Shown piece by piece: positions 1-5,239 of a stretch of DNA of 5,639 nt (positions within the stretch are counted from its first letter, which is position 1; every line of letters begins with the position of its first letter). A program made the translations under genes and the position numbers. The stretch lies in NCBI GenBank assembly GCA_027031875.1, contig JALVPH010000027.1, forward strand, positions 1 through 5,639, read 5' to 3'. Under the pieces are notes generated by a model. It was given only the letters and a program-made list of their open reading frames with translations. It had not been told where the DNA came from and did not search any database. This stretch comes from Candidatus Parcubacteria bacterium. Lineage in GTDB: Bacteria; Patescibacteriota; Minisyncoccia; Phycocordibacterales; UBA1006.

Positions 1-161
1 TGCTTACTTCCGCAGTGAGGACATATTTTTCTGTTTTTTTAGAGACATCGTGTAATTTTTAGTGAAATTATCCTTATGTAATATAGCTATTTTAGCATAT
101 TCGGACCCACGTATTTACCATTATGCCCGCCTCCCAAAGAAACTGCTTTGCAATTCCTTCT

Positions 162-220
162 GTCATTCCCAACTTGACCTGCCCCTCATACAGAACCTGT
201 GTGAGGGGTTGGGAATCCAG
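162..220. repeat. Nested palindromic element
   Basis: The element begins gtcattccc and ends gggaatccag, the same ends as the shorter palindromes at 291 and 387. The outer arms attcccaa (165-172) and ttgggaat (209-216) are perfect complements. A second stem lies inside, cccctca (182-188) with tgagggg (202-208). It therefore looks like a member of the same dispersed palindrome family with an extra hairpin in its loop. Such elements are usually non-autonomous repeats or RNA-folding sequences. No function can be assigned here. Confidence 0.7.
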
Positions 221-410
221 TAAATGAGCCACACGCCCAAACAAACCAATTCGCTATCCAATCAAACCGCCCACTTCATCTAAACCACTTGTCATTCCCG
301 CGAAGGCGGGAATCCAGTAAATGAACCACCTATCCAAACAAACCGCTTCGCTATCCATCAAACCTCCCACTTCATCTAAACCGCTTGTCATCCCGCACTT
401 GATGCGGGAT
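217..410. repeat. Two tandem 97-bp imperfect repeats
   Basis: Copy 1 (217-313) and copy 2 (314-410) both begin ccagtaaatga. They share blocks such as ccaaacaaacc, ttcgctatcca and cccacttcatctaaacc, and both end in a palindrome. A third copy starts at 411 (ccagtaat) and soon diverges. The period is exactly 97 bp although the copies differ by several substitutions and compensating small indels. The terminal palindromes differ: cccgc-gaag-gcggg in copy 1 and cccgcacttgatgcggg in copy 2. Read on the minus strand the repeat gives peptides like WIPAFAGMT, a string often seen in spurious ORFs from such repeats. Confidence 0.85.
291..317. repeat. Palindromic repeat, gaag-loop form
   Basis: The core attcccgc (294-301) pairs with gcgggaat (306-313) around the short loop gaag, framed by gtc on the left and ccag on the right. 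It forms the end of the first 97-bp tandem copy. This palindrome type is known to be dispersed in many bacterial genomes; its role is unknown. Confidence 0.85.
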
Positions 411-414
411 CCAG
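387..414. repeat. Palindromic repeat, acttgat-loop form
   Basis: The arms atcccgca (390-397) and tgcgggat (403-410) flank a short cttga loop, with the same gtc and ccag borders as the element at 291. It closes the second tandem copy. The stem has one base fewer in the T-run than the 291 form, so the two palindromes are separate subtypes rather than recent identical copies. Confidence 0.85.
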
Positions 415-423
415 TAATAATGC

Positions 424-446
424 ATTCCTGCCTGTGTCGCAGGAAT
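424..446. repeat. Short hairpin, degenerate repeat copy
   Basis: The arms attcctgc (424-431) and gcaggaat (439-446) are perfectly complementary around a 7-nt loop. It follows the truncated third tandem copy by a few bases and resembles the palindromes at 291 and 387 with a changed core. No T-run follows, so it does not look like a terminator. Confidence 0.6.
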
Positions 447-526
447 TCCTTTTTCGTGTCATTTTCCACTTATCATCCAGTCATCCTCAACCCACCACCT
501 CGTCATTCCCAATTTACTGCTTCGTC

Positions 527-629
527 GGTGACACCACTTTTGCAATTTGTTCCAATATACAACTTTTAAAGTGAGTGCGCCCCAACTTTCATTCATCACC
601 TAACACAAAAGAGCAAAAGTGGTGTCACC
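527..629. repeat. 103-bp element with 17-bp inverted ends
   Basis: The sequence ggtgacaccacttttgc (527-543) recurs as its perfect reverse complement at 613-629, separated by 69 bases. The outer nine bases of each end, GGTGaCACC and GGTGtCACC, are themselves near-palindromic. The interior is AT-rich and has no credible gene. No flanking target-site duplication is evident. It could be a miniature inverted-repeat element, a paired binding site, or a long-loop RNA hairpin; the sequence alone does not decide. It is unrelated to the palindrome family to its left. Confidence 0.75.
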
Positions 630-706
630 CCAGGAGTACCACCACCAACACTAACAAGGTAAACATGGTGCTTGCTCTCTAGATTTCCGTTGATAAGGTG
701 TTTTTT

Positions 707-749
707 ATCATCTTAAAAAAGAAGCTCAATGAGCTTCTTTTTTGATGAT
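707..749 (-). terminator. Intrinsic terminator, possibly bidirectional
   Basis: A 13-bp perfect stem, aaaaaagaagctc (715-727) with gagcttctttttt (731-743), surrounds a 3-nt loop. It is extended by atcatc (707-712) pairing with gatgat (744-749) across a 2-nt bulge. Read leftward, the stem ends in a run of six Ts, as expected for a Rho-independent terminator of the thyX-like gene. Because the stem is A/T-flanked on both sides it could also stop rightward transcription coming from the repeat region. The stop codon and last codons of the thyX-like gene lie inside the stem. Confidence 0.85.
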
Positions 750-2069
750 ATCTTGTTCTCCGCGCTTCACGTCGAAGCGATGAGGTTCATCGTCGAGGTG
801 AAGCGTGAGTTGAGGAAACGCATCCTGTAAAGCTTTCGCCATTTTTCGCGCAACCACAACGAGTGTTGGATGTACGAAACGCGTGGCGCGAAGCTCCACG
901 AGATACACGAGCGCACTCAATCCACCGGTAAGGCGATTGGAGACGCGGTATCCCATCGGGAGGTAGTATTGCATCTCCTCCTTTGAGAGTCCAAGCGAAT
1001 GAATCGCTTCTCTCTGCTCCTTGAGCAATACCCCCGCGTCTCGTCGGATGTCTTCTGGGAGCTCTGAGAGGTACCACTCTTCAAAACCAAGTTCATCGGT
1101 GAGGAGCGGCATCCGCTGCACCACTGCGCGATGACGCTGAATGTCACGGAACGAACCGAAGTCGAGCAGAAACTCGAAACGAATCCCATTCTTCTCATTA
1201 AGCCACTTTGGTAGTTCCGTTTTTGCTGGACGATTGCGTAGAAGCTCCTCAGGAACATCATTGAGCGAAATGTGTTCCAATCCACCCACTGCGAACAGAG
1301 GAGATGAGGGGTTATGGTAATAGTAATGTTTCATTACCATCTCGTTATACTCCTCAGTTGCAGGATAGCACTTGTGCCCGAAAGAGTGAGGGTAAGCCTC
1401 ATTGAGTGCGTCCTCAATGAGCTCCGCGATTTTCCTCACTTCTTTGAGTGGGTGGTGTCGCAAGAGCATCAACTTATCCGCAGCTTGGCGGAGGTTTGTG
1501 TGCCATGCGACATTGGTTGTTGCTCCTGCTGGGAGGAATGCACGTATAATATCAAACGCGCGTGCATTAATCGCTTTCTCGTAGATCTTCTCATTCTCTT
1601 CCTCCTGCCGAGGAAATCGCTTTTTGAGCGATTCCACAAGGAAGGGAAGTTTTCCTACATAGAAAGCCCTCCACTTCTCGAGGATAAGGTCTCCTTCGTC
1701 TGTTCCGATGATATTAAGAAATCGTTGTGTCGCGAAATCGATGTAACGCGTAGACGATTCCTGTCCGGAATAGAGAGGCCAATCCTGTATCGCCTTTGCG
1801 GCGAGCATGGAGATTCCCTCTATGAAGATTGTCGTATCTCCATTGTCGCCGATGGACTTGTGTCCGTAACCGACGTAGAAGGTCTCCATAAATTTCCCCG
1901 ACCCTTTCTCCTCTAAGGTTTTGAGGTGAGCACGGATACCGCCAAGCGAACGTGAGTGCAGTGCTTGCAACATCGCTTCCGCTTCCGCTCCAATTTCGGA
2001 GCCTCGATTGAGTACGAGAACAAAGATTCCATCTTTTTCTCGTGTAATGTGGTGTGTTTCCATATGCAT
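726..2069 (-). CDS. thyX: Double-length ThyX-like thymidylate synthase homologue
   Basis: This is a 447-residue protein, about twice the 220-250 residues usual for ThyX, the flavin-dependent enzyme that makes dTMP from dUMP with methylene-tetrahydrofolate and NAD(P)H. The N-terminal half (about 15-225) shows GHKS (69-72), an IEGIS segment (83-87), SGQESSTRY (101-109, matching the ExSxRY part of the ThyX motif) and a TNLR...LLR helix (191-204). The position of the RHR triad reads DWP (96-98). The C-terminal half (about 260-415) has QRHR (311-314) and LPMG (370-373) but no SxRY. This suggests a fused pair of ThyX folds with complementary active-site remnants; whether it makes dTMP is unproven. 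The start at 2069 was chosen; a second ATG lies two codons later. No Shine-Dalgarno sequence is visible. It is transcribed divergently from the pilus genes and looks monocistronic. Confidence 0.8.
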   Translation of the reverse strand: MHMETHHITREKDGIFVLVLNRGSEIGAEAEAMLQALHSRSLGGIRAHLKTLEEKGSGKFMETFYVGYGHKSIGDNGDTTIFIEGISMLAAKAIQDWPLYSGQESSTRYIDFATQRFLNIIGTDEGDLILEKWRAFYVGKLPFLVESLKKRFPRQEEENEKIYEKAINARAFDIIRAFLPAGATTNVAWHTNLRQAADKLMLLRHHPLKEVRKIAELIEDALNEAYPHSFGHKCYPATEEYNEMVMKHYYYHNPSSPLFAVGGLEHISLNDVPEELLRNRPAKTELPKWLNEKNGIRFEFLLDFGSFRDIQRHRAVVQRMPLLTDELGFEEWYLSELPEDIRRDAGVLLKEQREAIHSLGLSKEEMQYYLPMGYRVSNRLTGGLSALVYLVELRATRFVHPTLVVVARKMAKALQDAFPQLTLHLDDEPHRFDVKRGEQDIIKKEAH

Positions 2070-2091
2070 TTTATTTTAAGGGTTTCTGCGA

Positions 2092-2117
2092 AAAATAGCA
2101 AAGAAAGAGCTGTCAAT
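2092..2117 (-). promoter_or_regulatory. Candidate promoter of thyX-like gene
   Basis: On the minus strand a perfect TTGACA (2117-2112) is followed after 14 nt by TATTTT (2097-2092), which is preceded by TGC, giving an extended -10. The spacer is shorter than the usual 16-18 nt, which weakens the call, but an extended -10 can compensate. Transcription would start near 2085, leaving a leader of roughly 15-20 nt of AT-rich sequence before the ATG at 2069. Confidence 0.5.
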
Positions 2118-2243
2118 GGATGTTATCAATTAGCCACAGCGGTGTTGCTGACTACATCAATAGTCATTGGTTGATATTTCATCGGATTTCCGCTAGTGTC
2201 TATGCTCGCGTAGGTGGGTATGGGAATGAAAGGTGTTTTTCCT

Positions 2244-2286
2244 GTCATTTCGCACTCGCCTGCCGGTAGGCAGGTGCGGAATCAAG
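2244..2286. repeat. Diverged palindromic repeat with inner hairpin
   Basis: It starts gtcattt and ends gaatcaag followed by taaaacaacc, closely echoing the gaatccagtaaatgaacc end of the repeats at 217-410. The outer arms (2247-2255 and 2274-2282) pair with one wobble. A second stem, ctgcc with ggcag around the loop ggta, sits inside, much like the nested element at 162-220. It shows that the family is dispersed, not confined to the tandem block. Confidence 0.65.
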
Positions 2287-2338
2287 TAAAACAACCATAG
2301 ATGGGAATCTAGGATTATCGTATTTATTCCACACAAAA

Positions 2339-2362
2339 TACCCCGAGCGTAAGCTCGGGGTA
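2339..2362. terminator. GC-rich hairpin upstream of pilB promoter
   Basis: A perfect 10-bp stem, taccccgagc (2339-2348) with gctcggggta (2353-2362), surrounds the loop gtaa. It is followed rightward by ttcattttta, a weak T-tract, and leftward by tattttgtg. No gene on either strand obviously ends here. The hairpin lies about 26 bases upstream of the pilB -10 box and so outside the predicted pilB transcript. It may insulate pilB from upstream read-through or be an operator-like dyad. Calling it a terminator is tentative. Confidence 0.5.
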
Positions 2363-2387
2363 GTTCATTTTTATTGATAGGAGAGTA

Positions 2388-2396
2388 TGCTATACT
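2388..2396 (+). promoter_or_regulatory. Extended -10 promoter of pilB
   Basis: TGC followed by TATACT forms a good extended -10 element. No -35 hexamer is present at the usual distance. The box ends 7 nt before the ATG at 2404, so a normal start site would fall on or next to the initiation codon and the mRNA would be leaderless. The same arrangement precedes pilC. Confidence 0.65.
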
Positions 2397-2403
2397 TCTC
2401 CAT

Positions 2404-4146
2404 ATGGACTTTCTTGAGATACTCGTCCGAAAAGGATTGATTCACCACTCACAATTAGATGAAATTATCGATCGTTCTGCAAAGGAAGATATTTCTGTTG
2501 AAAGAATTCTCCAAGAAATGGGAATTCCAGAAAGGGAACTATTAAAAGCGAAGAGTGAATACTATGGGGTTCCAATGAAGGAGATTGATTATGAAAAAGT
2601 CGACTCAGATATCATACGAATCATTCCAGAAGAATCAGCAAAGATATACAAGATGATTCCAATTGGAAAGACAGAAGATGGAATTCTTGAGGTAGGAATG
2701 GTTGATCCTCGAAATATTGAATCTCAGAATGCACTTCGCTTCATTACTGCAGAATCAGGACTGCCTTATAAAATTTACGTTCTCACAGAAGAAGGATTTG
2801 AAAAACTCTTCAAAAAGTATCGTGACCTTACGAATGAGATAAAAGAAGTCCTAGATGATATTGACGAGGATGGAGCTGGGCGAATTGTTGATTTTGATGA
2901 TCTTGGAGGAAAAACAGAAGAGAAAAAGGATGATACAGGAGAGACCGTTATTCATGAGGATGCTCCTATCACGAAGATGGTTGCATCCATCGTGAAGAAG
3001 GCAGTACGAGAAGGAGTGTCAGATATCCATATGGATCCTACAGAAAAAGTAGTGAGAATTCGTTACCGTATTGATGGAGAATTACAGACTTACCTTGAAA
3101 TTCCGAAATCTGCACACAGCGCGATTGTCGCGCGTGTGAAGGTAATGACGAAAACGATGAAACTTGATGAGAAGCGGAAACCACAAGATGGACGTTTTCA
3201 GGCATTTATTGATGGAAGAAAAATTGCATTCCGTGTCTCCATCTTACCGACGTTTTACGGAGAAAAAGTAGTGATTCGTATTCTCGATGCAGAGCGAGGA
3301 ATTCGTAAGCTCTCAAGTCTTGGACTTAGTGAACAGCAGGAGGCAATGATTCGAAAAGCGATTGCACGACCACACGGCCTCATCCTCATCACAGGACCTA
3401 CCGGATCTGGAAAGACGACGACACTCTACTCGATGCTCGGGGAGGTTGATCGAGAGCATAAGAATGTCGTTTCTCTCGAAGACCCGATTGAGTATCAATT
3501 TCCAGGAGTAAACCAGTCGCAAGTGCGTGCAGATATTGGATACACCTTTGCGACAGGGTTGCGTGCAATTGTGCGTCAAGACCCTGACATCATCATGGTG
3601 GGGGAGATTCGTGATAAGGAAACTGCAAACCTTGCAATTCAGGCAGCATTAACTGGGCACCTCGTATTTGCAACATTGCACACGAACAGCTCATTTGGAA
3701 TCATTCCTCGTCTCGTGGATATGGGGGTAGATGAGTATCTCATCGCACCGACGCTCATTCTTGGTGTTGCACAGCGTCTCTTGAAGAAGATTGCGCCAGG
3801 AGCGAAAGTTCCACTCGAGGATGTAGAACTTGAGAGTGCCCGCAAAATGATCGAGAAGCAGTTTGAAGATTTACCAGAGCAGTATAAAGAGAAGCTCCAT
3901 TTGGAGAGAACCCCTTATGAGGCAAAACCAACAGAGGAGTTTCCAACAGGAATGAAAGGGCGAGAAGCCATCCTTGAGATGTTTGAAGTTGATAAGACGA
4001 TGCAGCGGATTATTTTGGAAAATCCTACTGAGCTTGCTATCTACAGTGAAGCACGAAAGAAGGGAATGATTACGCTTAAGGAGGCAGCAATTCTTAAGAG
4101 TATGGATGGAATCATTCCGTTCAGAGAGATTAACAACTTATTCTAA
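2404..4146 (+). CDS. pilB: Type IV pilus assembly ATPase PilB
   Basis: This is a cytoplasmic hexameric ATPase of the GspE/PilB family that powers pilin polymerisation through the platform protein PilC. The 580-residue product has an N-terminal MshEN/T2SSE-N-like region (about 1-140), a charged linker (145-185) and the ATPase core. The core shows SDIHM (206-210), Walker A GPTGSGKT (331-338), Asp box SLEDPIEY (357-364), Walker B DIIMVGEIRD (395-404) and His box TGHLVFATLHTN (417-428). The Cys-x-x-Cys pairs that bind zinc in most PilB/GspE proteins are missing; the protein has no cysteine at all. I chose the ATG at 2404 because it suits the N-terminal domain and follows the -10 box; a TTG at 2374 in frame would start upstream of that promoter. 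pilT follows after 22 bases. Confidence 0.95.
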   Translation: MDFLEILVRKGLIHHSQLDEIIDRSAKEDISVERILQEMGIPERELLKAKSEYYGVPMKEIDYEKVDSDIIRIIPEESAKIYKMIPIGKTEDGILEVGMVDPRNIESQNALRFITAESGLPYKIYVLTEEGFEKLFKKYRDLTNEIKEVLDDIDEDGAGRIVDFDDLGGKTEEKKDDTGETVIHEDAPITKMVASIVKKAVREGVSDIHMDPTEKVVRIRYRIDGELQTYLEIPKSAHSAIVARVKVMTKTMKLDEKRKPQDGRFQAFIDGRKIAFRVSILPTFYGEKVVIRILDAERGIRKLSSLGLSEQQEAMIRKAIARPHGLILITGPTGSGKTTTLYSMLGEVDREHKNVVSLEDPIEYQFPGVNQSQVRADIGYTFATGLRAIVRQDPDIIMVGEIRDKETANLAIQAALTGHLVFATLHTNSSFGIIPRLVDMGVDEYLIAPTLILGVAQRLLKKIAPGAKVPLEDVELESARKMIEKQFEDLPEQYKEKLHLERTPYEAKPTEEFPTGMKGREAILEMFEVDKTMQRIILENPTELAIYSEARKKGMITLKEAAILKSMDGIIPFREINNLF

Positions 4147-4168
4147 CTTGGTACATAAGAAAAAAAGT

Positions 4169-5230
4169 ATGAAAGATTATAAGGAACTACTACATAGAAT
4201 TATGCTTGTTCTTGAGCGGGAGAATGCTTCTGACCTTCATCTCGCTCCCGAGCGAAAGCCTATTATGCGTGTCGATGGGGCACTCATTACGATGGAGAAT
4301 GAAGAGGTACTTACGAAGAAAGATACTTTTGGTATTTTAAAGGAGATTGTTGATGATGCGAAATTAGAAAAAATAATGAATGCAGAAGAGATTGACTTTG
4401 CGTATGAGTACGAGGGTCATATCCGTCTTCGTGCGACTGCATATGTCCAGATGAAGGGAATCAACCTTGCCTTCCGTGTGATTCAGGGAGTGCGGGAGCT
4501 TGAGGAACTGAACCTCCCCCCCATTCTCGGAGATTTTACGAGAAAGTCACAAGGTCTCTTCCTCGTGGTGGGCCCTGTAGGGCAGGGAAAGTCGACCACA
4601 ATGGCTGCGATGATTCAAAAAATTAATCACGAACGAAGGGAACATATTGTGACGATTGAAAATCCAATTGAGTATGTGTTCGAAGATGATCTCTCTATTA
4701 TTGATCAACGGGAAGTAGGAACAGATACGAAGAGTTTTGAAACTGCGTTGAAAGCACTCTTCCGTGAAGATATGAACGTGATTATGGTAGGAGAAATGCG
4801 GAACCCAGAAACAATTTCTACTGTGGTAACTGCAGCAGAAACAGGACACTTGGTATTTTCTACCCTTCACACAAATTCTGCATCGCAGACAATTGATCGC
4901 ATTATTGACTCTTTCCCTGCAAATCAACAGAATCAGGTACGCACTCAGCTTGCGGGATCTCTCCTCGGAATCTTTTCCCAGCGTCTTCTTAGAAGTTTGA
5001 AAGGAGGGCTCGTTCCTGCGTATGAGTTGATGATTAACAACAAAGCGACTGCAAACCTCATTCGTGAAGGGAGAACACACGAAATCGATACAGTGATTGA
5101 GACGAGTTTAGAAGAGGGGATGATTGATATGAATCGATCTCTTGTAGAACTCGTGAGAGCAGGGCACATTAGTCCAGAAGACGCATTTCGCCACTCACTC
5201 AATCCACGATTACTCGAATCTATGCTATAA
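4169..5230 (+). CDS. pilT: PilT-family pilus retraction ATPase
   Basis: The 353-residue product is full length for PilT, the hexameric motor that depolymerises type IV pili for twitching and DNA uptake. It opens with the typical ASDLHL segment (20-25) and has Walker A GPVGQGKST (135-143), an Asp box TIENPIEY (162-169), Walker B NVIMVGEMRN (203-212) and His box TGHLVFSTLHTN (225-236). The C-terminal NLIREGRTHE (296-305) matches the PilT-specific AIRNLIRE region, with ATA in place of AIR. Compared with typical PilT, the Asp box and Walker B region have Asn where Asp is usual (165, 203, 212); the Walker B Glu (209) is kept. ATG 4169 was chosen over an in-frame ATG at 4106 that would overlap pilB and add 21 residues unlike PilT. 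It lies between pilB and pilC. A dedicated anti-parallel or alternative motor role cannot be excluded. Confidence 0.92.
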   Translation: MKDYKELLHRIMLVLERENASDLHLAPERKPIMRVDGALITMENEEVLTKKDTFGILKEIVDDAKLEKIMNAEEIDFAYEYEGHIRLRATAYVQMKGINLAFRVIQGVRELEELNLPPILGDFTRKSQGLFLVVGPVGQGKSTTMAAMIQKINHERREHIVTIENPIEYVFEDDLSIIDQREVGTDTKSFETALKALFREDMNVIMVGEMRNPETISTVVTAAETGHLVFSTLHTNSASQTIDRIIDSFPANQQNQVRTQLAGSLLGIFSQRLLRSLKGGLVPAYELMINNKATANLIREGRTHEIDTVIETSLEEGMIDMNRSLVELVRAGHISPEDAFRHSLNPRLLESML

Positions 5231-5231
5231 T
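5223..5231 (+). promoter_or_regulatory. Extended -10 promoter of pilC
   Basis: TGC followed by a consensus TATAAT lies at the very end of pilT; the pilT stop codon TAA (5228-5230) is part of the TATAAT box. The box ends 8 nt before the pilC ATG at 5240, predicting a leaderless pilC transcript. No -35 hexamer is visible at 16-18 nt. The match to the pilB box (TATGCTATACT against TATGCTATAAT) supports a shared promoter type. Confidence 0.65.
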
Positions 5232-5239
5232 ATCCGCGT

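Larger units (their letters stand above)
1..725. other. Repeat-rich non-coding region
   Basis: No credible protein gene is visible in this stretch. The first 160 bases are AT-rich with T-runs and no recognisable gene. If an upstream rightward gene ends here, its tail would be at most about 18 codons (a frame stops at 53-55, another at 60-62), and neither tail is recognisable. From 162 on, the DNA is dominated by palindromes and tandem copies, listed separately. The stretch 630-706 shows nothing beyond a T-run at 701-706, which follows the leftward terminator. Open frames of 70-80 codons on both strands here cross the repeats and look spurious. Confidence 0.7.
2070..2403. other. Divergent intergenic region, thyX-like/pilB
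   Basis: This 334-base gap separates the leftward thyX-like gene from the rightward pilus genes. It contains the candidate thyX promoter, a palindromic repeat at 2244-2286, a GC-rich hairpin at 2339-2362 and the pilB promoter. Between 2118 and 2240 there is no convincing gene, RNA or promoter. Confidence 0.7.

Noticed and set aside
4..48. A 14-codon leftward reading frame encoding a lysine-rich peptide, with TAAAAT-like sequence upstream
   Set aside because: It is too short and lacks any recognisable family or clear ribosome binding site; chance in AT-rich DNA is the simpler explanation.
217..420. Possible CRISPR array from regularly spaced palindromic repeats
   Set aside because: The spacing sequence is itself repeated, the period is 97 bp, there are only two full copies, and no cas genes are present.
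254..569. Overlapping open frames of 71 and 82 codons on opposite strands in the repeat block
   Set aside because: Both run across the tandem and palindromic repeats, have no start signals, and one carries the WIPAFAGMT-type peptide produced by translating such repeats.
1314..1916. A 200-codon rightward open frame inside the thyX-like gene
   Set aside because: It is antisense to a well-supported ThyX-like coding sequence and shows no recognisable domain; it is most likely a shadow frame.
2374..2403. Upstream TTG start for PilB adding 10 residues
   Set aside because: It would place the start upstream of the clear extended -10 box, and the added residues do not fit the family N-terminus.
4106..4168. 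Upstream ATG for PilT overlapping the end of pilB
   Set aside because: The extra 21 residues mirror the pilB reading frame and do not resemble PilT; the next ATG gives the usual PilT length and opening.
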